A stretch of 64,000 nt of DNA from Vitellaria paradoxa (GCA_019916065.1 CM034240.1:44218026-44282025), one strand, 5' to 3'; positions 1 to 13,628 are shown, counted from the stretch's first letter. The notes: generated by a model not told the origin, from the letters alone. Numbers and translations are program-made.

Positions 1-319
1 TAGTATACATTTTTTGTATCATGCCAACAACTATCTTTAACACAAATAGTGAATATAAATATTTTAAAAAAATTAATTAATTAAAATAGTGAATCATTGA
101 AAATTGGTTTTAAGAATATGTTTCTAAAACTATTTTAAAGAATTAGTTTTTAATTATTTTTAGTCTAATCAAATGAATATATAATAATTATAAATGTAAA
201 AATAATTAATATATATCATAATCATAATCACTTCCCCATTTACCAATTGTGAATAATAACATGCCAGTGATCGGGTTGCACTTGCAATGTGTCGGTGGTT
301 GCTTCTTATTTCAAGCTTT

Positions 320-590
320 GGGCCGGTTGGAAATTTAAATTTTTAGTAATTTTTTATTTTTTTGGTTAAAAATTGGTAGTTAAAAGTTTTGATATATTTA
401 GTAAAATAAGTAATAATTTTTGATAATTTTTAAGTGTTTAATAAAATTTTTAATAATTTTTAGTAATTTTTTTAACTTTTTGTGCGTTTGGTAAAAGATT
501 TTAATAATTTTTGAATGGGTAAATTACTGTTACTAAATAGAAATGTGATAAAGATTAGTGTGTTGCCAAACATGGCATTAAGCAAAAGTT
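320..590. mobile_element. MITE-like AT-rich element, family C
   Basis: AT-rich stretch built from degenerate iterations of TAATTTTTAGTAATTTTT-like words, bounded near the left by a GGTTGG motif and near the right by GCCAAAC. Similar stretches occur at 5397-5632, 12227-12477 and 59140-59447, which suggests one small non-autonomous DNA transposon family. The ends are uncertain and no target-site duplication was found. Confidence 0.35.
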
Positions 591-1097
591 GGATGATTTT
601 TACTAAAAATCGATTCACAAAACGGTGCCTTTGTCTATTGGCAGCTCTTGGTCGATTAACTGTTAAAATGAGATTTCTTAAAATATATAAACGACTGTCA
701 AAAGAAGACATCAAAGAGACAATCATTGTGGGCCATTGATTAAATTTTTAATGACTGGATCGTAGAAAGTGGCAATTTCTACGTCTAACTGCCGACCGCT
801 GCTTGAATCGAATTGGGAATAACTACCAAAAAAAAAAAAAAAAATCGAATTGGGAATAAATATATTCATTGCGGACTGGTGATATATCAGGATTTATTGC
901 TCTATACTTCTTTTATTTTTATTTTTTTATAATTTTTAAATTATCGTGTTTTTATTATCGACAAATTTAATTTTTTATTATACAATTTAATTATTATTTA
1001 TTATTCTAAAATTGTATTGTAGTATGTGTATTTTTTCGTAATTTTTTAATTATGAATAATTAATATGCCTAGTAGCAACTACAAATATGGATTTGCA

Positions 1098-1102
<5 letters not shown>

Positions 1103-1147
<45 letters not shown>
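1103..1147. repeat. (GA)n microsatellite
   Basis: About 22 uninterrupted GA units in intergenic DNA. An open frame that runs through it codes only for an alternating Arg/Glu tract followed by low-complexity Phe/Tyr/Leu sequence and is not a gene. Confidence 0.95.
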
Positions 1148-1150
<3 letters not shown>

Positions 1151-1598
1151 GTATATAAACTTTAATTCAATCTCAGATGGGGTAATTGATAAATCTGTTA
1201 TTTACAATCACCAAAATATGAAAAAAAGAAAAATTAGGTGTCATTTGCTTTATATTTCTATTTTTTTATTTTTCATTTTTGTTTTTTATTTCTTATTTTA
1301 TGTATTTTATGTTTTTAAAAATCATAAAATATGGAAAACAAAAAATATATTTGATTTGACATTTTCTGTTTTTTATATTTTGAGATTTTTTTTTTATTTT
1401 GGGTTGAAAATACTCAAAATGACTTTTTGTCATTTTGTATTTTATGTGTAAATCTATTTTTTATTTTTTAAAGTAAATTTTAAAAACATAAGTCATTTGG
1501 TTTATTTTTCTACTTTTTATTTTCTGTATTTATTTTCTATTTCATGTTTTGAACATATTTGCCATTTTACGCTTTTGAAAATGAGGAAAACAGTTAAG

Positions 1599-1814
1599 GC
1601 GCGTTTGGTCACTTGTGTTTTAAAAAATTGTTTCAAAAAATAGAAAATGAGTTTCCACATAAAATGAAAAATGGTAAAAAGTCATTTTGAATGTTTTCAA
1701 TCTAAAATTAAAAAAAAAAAATAGAATATTTTTTATTTTTTTATTTTGTGATTTTTAAAACATAAAACACGTAAAATAGAAACCAAAAAATAGAAAAGCA
1801 AACCAAATGTCACC
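1599..1814. mobile_element. MITE-like element, family H
   Basis: Starts GCGTTTGG and ends CCAAATGTCACC. The interior is rich in TTTTCTATTTT and AAAACATAAAA words. Neighbouring sequence (1236-1600 and up to about 1905) repeats the motif GGTGTCATTTG in both orientations, so several related elements may be nested or adjacent here. Family members with the same interior words are at 16247-16460 and 46726-47616. Confidence 0.45.
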
Positions 1815-2404
1815 TGGGTGAGTAAATGTGTTTTGAGTTATTTTCTTTGTTTTCAAAATTATAAAATGAAAAATAAGGTCAAAACAGTTATACTAAATGA
1901 CACCTTAGTTACCTTATCAATTGAAAAGAATATACTAGTGAATATAAAATTTTAATTAATAATCCTGCATTTCAAATTACGATAAAAATAAATTTTATTA
2001 TAATAAAAAGTTTGTTTGGAGTAAGAAAAAGTGAGATAAATTGAGGGTTCATAATGCGTGCAGTGAAAGAAAAAAATTGATGTGATATAAAGTTAACAGA
2101 GATTTATAAAAATTTTCAAAGAAAAATTTTATACCAAACGTAGCCTAAAAACTTTATAAATAATAGAAGTTTTTATTTCATTTTTTTTTCGCTTTATGCC
2201 TTAAATTATCTTGAGCCGCCCATCGTAACCATTGATTGCCTCTCTCTCCTTAACGATCATCCTTAGCCTCTATTAAACTTGCATTCCCGGCCACCTGTTA
2301 TCAGTTTGCATTCACATGGAAATCACGTGCAGTTACGTCAAAGCCCAACTAGGGGCCGTTTGGATCACCCAAAAAAAAGTGCAATTTTTGGTAATTTCTG
2401 CCTT

Positions 2405-2879
2405 GGGTGTATTTGGAGTAATAAAATATAGTTTGAGAAAGTTTTTTATATTTGGTACACACATCTCAAACTGCGTTTTTGGAAATCAGTAAGATTCTCA
2501 TTTTGACGGATTGGATTTCCGTTTGGATTTAAAATTTTGTATTAGTTATAACTTTTTTATATTACAATCCATCGCAACAATTTTTACAATCCGTACGGAC
2601 GGAAGTTGACTATGCAAATCCATAGGAATAGTTTTTACAATCCATCGGAATGTTTTTTACGACCCAAAAAAATAGTTAAAGTGAGTGTCATTCGGTAGCT
2701 TGAGAGTTCGTGGTGAGAATGGTGAAAAAATTTTTGTTATTTGATTAATCGAATTCCAGTTATCGACTTTTTTTGAAAGGTATTAAATTTTTTTTGAACT
2801 TCGAGAAAGTAAGAATGTGTAAAAATGTAATAAAGATTTTCAGAAATTTTCACTAAATTTTCGTGCACCAAACACACCC
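2405..2879. mobile_element. MITE-like element, family A copy 1
   Basis: 475 bp bounded by GGGTGTATTTGG and its near reverse complement CCAAACACACCC, so short terminal inverted repeats are visible. The interior carries words shared with 23958-24830 and 39918-40420: a run on the pattern AACGGATTGGATTTTCATTTGGA, then TACAATCCGT, then AGTGTCATTCGGTA. No coding capacity. A more diverged relative may occupy about 3345-3830. Confidence 0.6.
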
Positions 2880-5800
2880 TATTGTCATGTGTCACTTTTG
2901 GAAAAAAGGTTATATATTTGATAAAAATTTATAAATGTTAGAAAATTTTGAGAAATGAAGCAAAAGTTGGGAAAATATTAGAGAAATTAGTAAATATTAG
3001 AGAAAGTTGAAAAAAATTAAAAATATATTGATAAAAAAGTTAGTAACTGATAAAAAGTTTGTCGAAGCCAAACAGTACCTTGAGTCAATCTTGCATCCGG
3101 CCATGGCTACAGCGTCGTCCACCGTGTGCCGGTGGTTTTTGACCGGAAAATGGGAATATTAGGTCGTAGTTTCTTTACTAGATTATGCATTATACAAGTA
3201 AAAAAGTTTGATTTTTCTTTCCCCTCCTCCTTTCTTTTTTAAATAAAGAATAATGAAAATTTTATATTTTTATTTTTTTAACAAAGGTTTGAATCTTTTG
3301 AGAGAAAGCCAACATCGGATTGAGTACGAAAGGTAATGACAATGGGCCCCCTTTGGAGTGGTAAAGAAAAAAGAAAAAATAAGAAAAAAATATAATTTTA
3401 AATAAATTTTATCATTAGGTATTTTTTTCTCAAATCATATTTTTTTAAATATAAACAGTAATAAACCATTAAAATTGTTCTCCAAAATCTATCCTAACGG
3501 ATTCAAAAAACTCCTAATTTGTATTCTGTATTGCAGCGTTTCGACGGAATAAAATGATACCATGGGAATGATTTTGGCCAATCCGTTCTAACGATTTGTG
3601 TGGACCCGCCCCACAATGATACTCATTCAAAAGTTTTGAAATCAGATAATATAATTACCAAAAAAATTTTCTTACTCGGTTAGCCTCCTCTTAGGGTTTC
3701 ATTCTTTTTAACAAAATATTTAACTTTTTTGAAATTAGTAAAGACAGGAATGTATAAAAGTGTAATAGAGATTTTTAGAAGTTATTGGAGTTTTGTTTTG
3801 TTTTATTTTTTTTGACACACCAAACGGATTTGATAATTTTATAGATTTATGGAAGTATTTGTAGTTTTAGATCTTTGGAGCTATATCTACTTTGTTGATT
3901 TGTGATGGATAAATAATTTTTTTTACTTTTTATTTTTTTACACAAGAAAATCTTTGGCACAGAGATCTCTGCGAGGAGTCAAGTACCCAAAATGTAAAAA
4001 AATAAAAAATTTCAAATTTTAGATCTCAAATTCAAGTATCAAGTCTAAAATCCAAAAATTCTAAATTTCACATGTCTAATTGCCTAAATATTAAGTCCAA
4101 ATTTCATATTCAAGTATAATTACATGAATATTAATTTAAGTTCCAATATTCATATTCAAGGCTAAGATTAGTAATACAAGTCAGTTAGGGGATTTAGAGA
4201 TTTTTTTGGGATCAGGTAAAGTACGGATTGATAATAGACTTATACCCGTACCTTACCCGATCCTGAGAATTGTTTAAAAAATGTACCCATACACTACTTG
4301 ATCCCTAAAAACTTCTCAGATCTCTTACTTGTTCAAGGTAGAGATCGGATAGAGTACAAACGGTTCGATCAAGATGGCCATCCCTAATTACTTATAAGAT
4401 ACGATAAAATATTTGTCTTATACATCATCAGGGTGGGGTGAGGTAGGTTGATAAATTTCTGTGTTATTTTTAACTTTAACTCAAAATAAACAATATATAT
4501 TGTAGTTAATGCAGTTCGTGACAAAATGATATGAGAGCCAAAGTTTAATCAAATGTAATCAAAAGTGTTAGCGGTTATGATGAACTGACTACTGAAGTAG
4601 AGTATAAATACTTTTATCTCACATAACCTGAATAGAGTAAAGTGTTATATAACGTTAATATACAACATGTTTTAAAATTATATTGGCAGCTTATACTATC
4701 CGAATACCAAGGCCAAGCACCTAACTTATCAAAACACCAAGGTCAAGGGTCAAGCACCCCACTTCATTGGAACACAAAGGCTAAGTATTATAGTTATGTT
4801 TGGAATACTAGATTTTGTTAAAAAATTTTTAAAAGAAAATTCAATTTTTCTTTTAATATACAGATTAAGAAATTATAGCTTTTATCAATATTTATTAACT
4901 TTTTGTCACTTTAAACTAATCACTTATCTATATGTAACGGACGGAATGCTTTGCGTTAAAGCCGTAATGGAAGGCTTGCCATGAACACTTGCATCTTGTT
5001 TAATAGGACTTTTGTTTCAACATTTTTTTACTAGTACTTATCCCAAGTTAATCTTCCACTAATTGATTAATTCTCTTTGAATTTAATGCAAAAAATGACG
5101 GTTAATGTTCAAATATTAAAAAATAAAAAAATTGATGTGCCAACAAAAAAATTAATTAATTAATTTATTTTAGAAATGACTTAAATATTTCTAAAATGAC
5201 AAAATAACTTACATAAATTTATTAGAAATAAAAAAATAAAAACAAAATTAACCCCCAAAAAAAGTGGGACTACAATATAAGAAAATAAAATAAAAGAAAA
5301 CGGGGTCCATTATCAAGGAATATCTCAAATTTCAATACAGCCAAGCATCAAATTTATGTTTGAATCCTCGGCAAACCATTAAATTTTGCTTTTTTTTTAC
5401 TCTATCACAGTAATTTCTCAACTTAAAAGTTATCAAAAATAGTTAAAAATTAAAAAAAATTACTAAAAGTTATCAAAAATTACTAAAATATTAAAAGTTA
5501 TTAAAAATTTTACCAAATATATAAAAATTACAAAAAAATTATTAGAAATTATTATTTAATTTATCAAATATATCAAAAATTATAACTAATAATTTTTGAC
5601 AAAAAATGCTAAAAATTATAACGCCAAACGCTAGTGTCTGGGGGCTCACGAGCCACTTTCCTTGTGTCAATGTCACCATTGCCAACTATCAAGAATCAAA
5701 TCAACAATCAGTCATTAATTGAATGTTGTAATTTTATTTAATTATATAAATTATGAAAAGTATGGAATCAATAATAAAAAAATAATTTATAAACTAAGTA

Positions 5801-7200
5801 GACTTAAATTGGACACGTTTGAGATCTAGAACTTAACATTGTGTCGAACTTCGATCAACATATTACACTAAGCGTAGTTGGAACTTGGGTCAATTTACTT
5901 GTTATTCACATCTAAACAATATTTAAATAAATAAAATATCTCAATAATTAACTTCTACAAAAGTCCTAACTCTTTTGGGAAGGAAAGTTTATTTGAAATG
6001 AGTGAATAAAAAAGAAATTACCTAGGGGTATTTTGAGTACGAAAAAAAAAATTAACTTTTATCAAAATTTTTTTAATTTTCTCTAATTTTTTCCATCAAA
6101 TACAAAATCAAAATTTACCAACTTTCTTTAATTTTTACTAAATTCCTAATTTTTTTCTAACTTATATAAATTTTTACCAAAATTTAACTAACCACAGAAC
6201 TATGTATATGTCAAATCATGGTACAAAGTTGCGTTTTCATAATTTTTTTTGATGACACTAAAGGGCTCCTTAATATATAAACTATTATACTAATTTCAGC
6301 TTAAATATTTAATAAATGTATTTAAAAAGTGATTCAAAATAAATTCATTCATTAAAAAAATAAATTCGAACTAAATTTTTAACAAGTCATTTGTAAATAA
6401 CTCCCTCATTTCTCATTCAACCTTCATTATTTTTTATTTATTTTTTTTATAACTTAGGATATCCAAATTAATTTTTACATATCTCAATTAATTCTTGAAA
6501 CTTTAAAATTAACAACTAACTAAACTAGATTTAAACTAAGTAATCTCTAAAGAATAAACTCAAAATTTTATTAGTTCAGTTAACCCTCAAAATTAGCTGC
6601 TATAGACCCACTATAAACCCACTCTCGCAAGTTTTTTTTATTAAATTCCCGTGTACAAAGATTGTTGAAGATTTGCTGCTAATATTTTATTAAGAAAATA
6701 GCCAGAGTTGGTGAAGCGTCTTTTTAGAACCTATTACAATTTTTATTTAAAAAAAATAAATAGTTAATTCAGTAATTTCTAATGAATTTCAATTAATTCA
6801 TTTGTCTTGAAACTTGTATATTTTTCATAAAAAATTACTATATATATAGTCCGAATTCTTTTAAATCAATGAATTCCCTTTTTTCTTTCCTTTTTTTTTT
6901 TCAGGCGATGGTGGTGGGAGATGTACAAAAATCACTAAAAAAAAAAAACTATTTAAGATTATTAATGCTTCATTAGCCGATTTAGGTGAGAAAATAAAAG
7001 AGAGAGGAAACAAAACGAGAAATAATAATAATAAATAAATACATTAATTTAAAATTAACACAATTTAATTTTTTTTTAAAAATTAGTTAATTAGTTTACT
7101 GAAATGTTTGAATACGATTAGCAGCTGCAGCTCTCTCCCTCGCATCCATACATAAGATACATATATATATATATATATATATTTTTTGGTAATTCATAAG
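2880..7200. other. Gene-free AT-rich intergenic DNA
   Basis: No supported gene. It holds a diverged family A relative (about 3345-3830). About 4150-4390 carries ACCCG/GATC-rich sequence ending in GGCCATCCCTA, a layout common to small plant repeats. A family C element lies at 5397-5632. An (AT)n tract lies at about 7160-7182. Open frames in this stretch are short and low in complexity. Confidence 0.6.
5397..5632. mobile_element. MITE-like AT-rich element, family C
   Basis: Iterated AAAAGTTATCAAAAATTACTAAAA words, the reverse-complement sense of the copy at 320-590, ending near CGCCAAACGCTAG. Boundaries are approximate. Confidence 0.4.
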
Positions 7201-7477
7201 ATACATATATAATTACATGATATGTAAAAGTGTGCGTTTAATATGGGAAAAAGGAACTAAAAAAAGGGGGGGGGGGGGGAGTTGAAGGATGAACAGCCTT
7301 GACTTGTGATGTTTGGCCTAGACTCGGTTTTGGTTTTGAGATCGAGACCTCCCATCCAATCACGAAGCTCTGCTCTCTTAGAAACACATTTTAGAATGAA
7401 TTTTTGAGAGATTCGCAACCAAACCCATATCGATTCTTCCTCTTCTTCTTTGTTTCTTCGAGCAATTACGCATCTAA

Positions 7478-7521
<44 letters not shown>
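7478..7521. repeat. (CT)n tract in the probable 5' leader of the IRX10-L gene
   Basis: About 20 CT units with one TCC interruption, roughly 300 bp upstream of the predicted ATG at 7816. Pyrimidine-rich (CT)n leaders are common in plant 5' UTRs and core promoters, so this probably marks the transcribed leader. The transcription start itself cannot be fixed. Confidence 0.8.
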
Positions 7522-7524
<3 letters not shown>

Positions 7525-7815
7525 CTGTCTTTTTCTCTTCCGGCTGATTTGTACCAAACCTCTCTGTAGAGCTTCAAACCCGAATTCTAAAGAAAACTCT
7601 TCCAACAACTACCACCCATTTCTTTACTGACGACATTCTAACTATCTCTTTCTTCTTCCGATTAAGTAGAGTTCTCATTTCCCCTTCTTTGGGGCAGACC
7701 TTTTGAATAACCTTCTGGGTTTCAATTGATAGTTTCTATACATTTAGAATCCTAGATTCATTCCTTCTGAGAAAGAGCGACACCTGGAGAGGGAGGGAGA
7801 GAGAGAGGGTGAAGG

Positions 7816-10800
7816 ATGAAGGATTGGATATGGAGATGGACTTTTGTTGGGATCTTTTATTTTGCATATTTGCTGAAGATTGGTGGTTCTGTGGAGCTAG
7901 GCAGGAGTCAACAGACTGAAAGAATTTCAGGTGTGATAACCTCTCGCTCTTAATTTATATTTTTGTCTGCTTTTTATAGAAAAAAAATTCTTTCTTGGTA
8001 GTTTCTAATTTTGAGTTGATTTTATCTTGATCTCTAGACTTCTTTTATGTTATTCTTTTTAGGCATGTTGATATCATTTGGATTAACTGCATTTAATTTT
8101 CATTTGATATTATTTAGATCTTCCAGTGATATAGGATTTGATTTTGTTTACCTGCGTGGGCTATTGATATGGGCACCTTTTAGGATCCAAAAATTCTAAA
8201 AATAAAAAAGAAGTAAAAGCAAAAAATTTGGTCACCCTTGGTGTTGCCGTTGCTAGTTCGACTTAGGAGCTAGGGATTTGTCTGATGTGGTTCTTGGGGG
8301 GGTTATTTACAACATGAATTCTCTTGAACCTGCTTGGATCACATCTAGACAAATAGAAGCCGGGCGGTGAGCGATAACATGAAATGCGCGCCGTGGTGGA
8401 AAAATATTGGCACGTATATTTCCAAACAAACCAGTTACAGTAAGACCCACAGAAACACGTACGGGTTTGAGGAAAGGATCTCCCGAATATTGGGTAGCTG
8501 TTGTTAAACTAGGTCGAATACTTTTTGAAATGGGAGGGTTCGTTTGACGCAATGTAAAATGCTGAAAAAGTCTGAAAAATTCTGAAAATCTCTAAAAGTT
8601 ATTCGCTTTTTATTTTACTGCATGAATTATAAACCCACAAATTATCGTACTTTTTGTCAAAATTGCTTTGTTTTGATATTTTTGTTTAATTAAGTCAGAT
8701 TCAATTGCACATGTCTTGTAGAATGGATGGACTTAACATTGTGTAGCAAAGATTGAGGCGTGTTTACAGATGTGTAGTCATTGCAAAAATAAAAAAGTAG
8801 GGGGAAAAAATGGTGGAGCATATTTTTTGTCCATACAGATGTGTAATTACTGCAGAAATGCAACATTCTGGCATTTCTTTGCTGTGGTTTGTTTTATCTT
8901 TTTTTTTTTTTTTTAAAGTTGATTTTCGAGCCGCTTTGTTATTGATCAATTGCATTGTGAAATAGCTAGACTAAATTCGTTGTTTTATTTCAAAAGTTAA
9001 ATATTATTTATCTGTAGCTGGAACTTTGCTATATTAAAAGCATAAATACGACGACTCTGTTATGAGCTAGAAGTTATAAACATAGGTATATTAGATTTTT
9101 GGGTTTGTTGCAAAAGGTGATTTAAATTATAAAGTGCTGGAACACTGACCTAGTGTCTTTAATTTGGTTAAGTTGCATGTCCATTTTCTGATAATGTCTT
9201 ATTTTAATAGGAAATTAGGAACCCAAAAGAATAAATATAATATTAAGTGATTGAAAGAGGATTATCAGAATTTTTAGCTTCTTCATCATAATTATGAGGT
9301 CTTGTGTTCAAATCCTTGGCCATAAAGACACTATTGTTAGGGGCCGTTGCTTGGTGCTTATGAGCTTTGGTTCAATTTTGAAGGCAGCCATTCTATAATA
9401 ACACTTAATATTTTAGCTCAAGCAAGGATTTTGGATTTGTGGGAATTGTAATCAGGAACAAATGGAGGATTTAGAGCGAGTTGTGATTTGAAGCAAAAGA
9501 TAGGTTGAAACAATTATTGTTAATGAGTGAAAATTTCCAACTTGCTGGTCATTCAAACAATCAAGCAATCACCACGAGTGCCAAAAGTAAAGGAGACCCA
9601 GTGTTTTTAACAGGGGAACCCTTCATAGCCAATAGAGAAAAAACTCGAGTCCTTTATTGGAGACTATCCAAAATTTTCCTATATGCATTTCAGTTACGAA
9701 ACTTTGAACCACAATAGCATACATAGACTATTCACCTAACTCTTTGAATGCACCAATCAAGTTGCCTTCAACCACACATGGTGAAGAACCTTTACCAACA
9801 TAAGATGAAGAAAACAAACCTTCGCTAACACATGACGAAGATCATGAACAATGGAATAAATCATTTGGAGGTTATGTGAGAATTCTTCCTAGTTGAAGCA
9901 AGATAGTCTTAAATGTGTTTTATCTGTACAGAAACCCTAGGTTTTCGAAATAGGATAAACCTTTATAGGAAATTGTTGCTAGCTGAGGCAAGTCTTCCAA
10001 CATGCTCCTGTTTCAAAAATCAAACCCACGGTATTTCCTAGGGACAGCTAATGAGATTCCCAATGACGGACAGACTAAGTAACCACCTTGCAATATTTTC
10101 TGGCAGAGACAAAAAGTTTCCAGGGAGATAGGCAGCTATGGTTCAAGTTGGAGACGAAATGCGTTATTCTCTGAAATAATCTTCCAAGCCTAGACCTAAG
10201 ATGTCTAGCCTATGTTTAACTGTACAAGCATTAGAAACTGATCAGAAAACTTTCCAACTACATAGGAAACTTTCTAATGCACGTCAATTCCTAATTCTCT
10301 CAATCTTCATAACAATAGGACATGAGTTTCCTAAATAGGACTTTCCAAGAATAATAACAAATAAGTTACAACTCAATATTTCCTAAACAATTACAATCTA
10401 AATCTCATTGAGCCTAAGAATTACAACCACGTCCGGACATGAAATTTGACAACACAAGAATTGAACTTAACAAAGAATTGAACTTAACAATAAGGATGAG
10501 GGAAGAGCTTGATGATGGAAGGGTCTCTCCAATGCATTATCGTGCCCCCATCATATTTGCAATTGATTGTCTTTTGAGCCTTGGCATCATAATTGTGTTA
10601 TGTGCCTCTGTATCAAGTTCCCTAATGTTAGTGGGCATTGCCTTTTACACTTAAGCTATTGCTTCCATCTCTTTCTTTGTTTACCAAGTACATAATAGCT
10701 GTGCCAAAAGGATTATTCATTTGGATATGAGTTTCACTAATGCTCACAGCATCAAAACTTGTATTTTATGCTTGTTTGCATTTGGGAGGTGAACGTGTCT

Positions 10801-13081
10801 TATGAATTGAAAAATGGAAAATAAAATTAAAAAGAAAAGGAGTATTTTAGTTGTTATTCTTTTCAATTGCTACTGAATTGGATTTAGAGTGACAAACGAA
10901 AGCACACTTTCGAAGTTGTACTGTACCATCTGAAGTCTAGCAGATGCTTTTATGTTCTTGCAGTTTGAAATATGCAACATTGCTCTTTTCTCACAGCCTT
11001 TTGGAGTAATTAATCATAATAAGTGATACATGTCCTTGAATTGGTTTCTTTCCCATAGAAAGTTGATCTGGGAAAATTTTAGAGACATCCAATGGAATTT
11101 GTGGGCTTTATTAAATATGATTTTTTCTGTGCACATGCAACTTGTCTTGTTACTTTAAATTTGTCAAACTTCTAGATTGTCCCTATGATGCTGCTCCCAG
11201 AATTTTGAAGTATGAGGTTTGGATTGTGCTTGAATTTGAACAATATAGGCAGTGCTGGAGATGTCTTGGAAGATAATCCAGTGGGAAGGCTAAAAGTTTT
11301 TGTTTATGAGCTTCCAAGCAAATACAACAAGAAGATTCTGCAGAAGGATCCCAGATGCCTCAACCACATGTTTGCTGCAGAGATCTACATGCATCGTTTC
11401 CTGTTATCAAGCCCTGTGCGAACGCTCAATCCTGAGGAAGCTGATTGGTTCTATACTCCTGTATATACCACTTGTGACCTGACACCAAATGGCCTTCCTT
11501 TACCGTTTAAATCACCAAGAATGATGAGGAGTGCAATACAGCTCATCTCTTCTAACTGGCCTTATTGGAATAGGACAGAAGGGGCCAATCACTTTTTCAT
11601 AGTTCCGCATGATTTTGGGGCATGCTTTCACTACCAGGTAAGAAGTTCTGTTCTCTTATCATTTTTTCGTCCTCTATTTCCCATGACTTTTTCTTTTCCT
11701 TTTTCTTCGCGGGAGCTTATACAGGAATCCCAGACAGATTGTTTAGATATGTTTCCAAATGTTCACTTCTGCTCTCTACTTTTCAAATTTTCAGGTGTCC
11801 AAATGTAAATATGTAGTTGTTGCTGAAGTCTCGCATTTTTGCAGGCCAATCTTCTTTCCAACTTCGGCTCTTAGTGAACTATTTCCATTGGTGTTCATTA
11901 TTGCAGGAAGAAAAAGCTATTGAAAGAGGAATACTTCCATTGCTCCAGCGTGCTACCTTGGTTCAAACGTTTGGGCAGCGGAATCATGTTTGCTTAAAGG
12001 ATGGCTCGATCACAATTCCTCCGTATGCTCCACCACAGAAGATGCAATCCCATTTGATTCCCCCTGAAACTCCTCGTTCCATTTTTGTCTACTTCCGAGG
12101 GTTATTTTACGACGTGGGTAACGATCCAGAAGGTGGTTATTATGCAAGGTATATATTTCCAACGCAAGATTTAGGTAGCATTGGGTGGACAAATTTTGAG
12201 CATAAAACAACTAACTTTTGCTTCTTGGGTGTTTGGTAATACACCAATTTTTGTCACTTTTCAACTTAGTTACAACAACTTATTCAACTCAAAAATTATC
12301 AAAATTTTTTATCAAAAACACAAAAAGTTGCCAAAAATTTTACCAAATATTTCAAAGTTGCTAAAAGTTATTAAAAATTGCAATTTGCTTTACCAAACAT
12401 AGTAAAATTTCAGCTACCAACTTTTGGTAAAAAAAAAAATCAAAAAATTGCTAAAAATTGGACTTCCAAATGGCCCCTAATTTCTGTGATCCCTCGTGTT
12501 CCCTCATGCAATGGAAATTAAGCCGAGAGATCCATTATAATTTATTTATTTATTTCCAATTTCACAGGGGTGCCCGAGCAGCAGTGTGGGAAAACTTCAA
12601 GGACAATCCTCTCTTTGACATCTCTACGGAGCACCCAACGACGTACTACGAAGACATGCAACGGGCTGTTTTCTGTCTGTGCCCCCTGGGGTGGGCTCCA
12701 TGGAGTCCAAGGCTCGTTGAAGCTGTGATATTCGGGTGCATCCCCGTGATCATAGCAGACGACATTGTCCTCCCATTCGCCGACGCAATCCCATGGGAAG
12801 AGATTGGGGTGTTTGTGGATGAGAAAGACGTTCCGAATTTGGACACAATTCTCACATCAATTCCACCAGAAGTAATATTGAGGAAGCAGAGATTGCTTGC
12901 CAACCCTTCAATGAAGCAGGCAATGCTGTTCCCACAACCTGCTCAACCAGGAGATGCCTTCCATCAAATTTTGAATGGACTTGCTCGAAAGTTGCCCCAC
13001 GACAAGGGTGTCTACTTGAAGGCGGGTGAGAAGATTTTGAACTGGACGGCTGGCCCCGTGGGCGATCTGAAACCTTGGTAG
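7816..13081 (+). CDS. IRX10L: IRX10-L-like GT47 beta-1,4-xylosyltransferase (xylan backbone)
   Basis: Four exons: 7816-7930, 11249-11637, 11907-12148 and 12568-13081 (1260 nt, 419 residues). All introns are GT-AG and the frame is kept at each joint. Residues 1-39 give a hydrophobic N-terminal segment (signal peptide or type II anchor) ending in ERISG. The exostosin/GT47 domain follows, with landmarks [42 protein letters not shown] and [16 protein letters not shown], and the protein ends in DLKPW. Sequence and length match the IRX10/IRX10-L (GUT) family of land plants. In Arabidopsis these Golgi enzymes add xylose to the beta-1,4-xylan backbone together with IRX9 and IRX14. Intron 1 is unusually long (3318 bp) and holds plastid-derived DNA. 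Intron 3 holds a MITE. IRX10 and IRX10-L cannot be separated with certainty; the match looked closest to IRX10-L. Confidence 0.95.
8321..8540 (+). pseudogene. rpl16: Nuclear insert of plastid rpl16 (exon 2 fragment)
   Basis: Read on the + strand, about 73 codons match plastid ribosomal protein L16: [16 protein letters not shown], then NARRGGK, then [11 protein letters not shown] and [12 protein letters not shown], up to LFEMGG. The match stops abruptly at both ends. The frame is broken by two TGA codons where the plastid protein has Arg (GRR-A and T-NARR), as expected from C-to-T decay of inactive DNA. It is plastid rather than mitochondrial rpl16 by the [15 protein letters not shown] block. 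It lies inside intron 1 of the IRX10-L gene and is non-functional. Confidence 0.9.
8546..8660. mobile_element. Family B short element (partial)
   Basis: Shares the words CTGAAAATCTCTAAAAGTTATTC, TTTTTAT and GCATGAATTA with 61731-61870 and, more loosely, 17951-18109. It directly abuts the plastid-derived segment. It is truncated: the far terminal motif is missing. Confidence 0.45.
9200..10660. other. Unclassified part of IRX10-L intron 1
   Basis: Less AT-rich than the surrounding intron, with short open frames of 70 codons or fewer and a local duplication of the word AAGAATTGAACTTAACAA (10454-10490). It looks like old retroelement or other repeat debris, but I recognise no domain. Confidence 0.3.
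12227..12477. mobile_element. MITE-like element, family C, in IRX10-L intron 3
   Basis: About 250 bp from GGGTGTTTGGTAAT to CTTCCAAATGGCCCC, filled with TAAAAATTG/TTACCAAAT iterations. It makes up most of the 419-bp intron 12149-12567 and leaves both splice sites intact. Confidence 0.55.
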
Positions 13082-13628
13082 CGGTCGTAAATCCCTCGTG
13101 TTTTTACTGTAATCGCGCATTTTGTATGTGTTGTGATGAACTTCGCCTTATCTCGTTGATGATTTTCGTCTGAATTGTAAATCTTTTCATTGGCAAGAAT
13201 GCGGTTGTTGTATCTTCCTTTTTCCTTTTTTTTTTTTTTTTTTTTTTTTTGGGTAGTTGTAAGGTTGTGGGCTAAGTTGTCGAAGCTCACTTCCAGATTG
13301 TAGTATAATTACAAGGATCCTGTTTGGTTGTTCTTCCTAGCACCTGAATTTTAAACAAATGAAGCAACAGTTTTGAAGTGAAAGTAGTGTCCGCCTTTTA
13401 GTTTCCTGTGCCTTCAAAATGCCAGATATAACAAATACCATGCTTTCTTTGGTGGGTGGCATAGAGATTGTTTGGTATCACAAACTGGTTATCCTTACTC
13501 TCCATGCAAGAGGATCAGTCGAAATGCCCTGTGAATATTAATAGATACAACTATTAGGGTCTCTTGATGCTTGCTGGGCTGGCTGTAAATGAGCTGATTG
13601 AAGCTTGCTTGTTCAGGTTGGTTTGGTT

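Noticed and set aside
1065..1451. 128-codon open frame (+)
   Set aside because: It encodes an Arg/Glu microsatellite tract followed by low-complexity hydrophobic residues.
8307..8552. 81-codon open frame (-)
   Set aside because: It is the antisense reading of the plastid rpl16 fragment, which matches its protein on the + strand.
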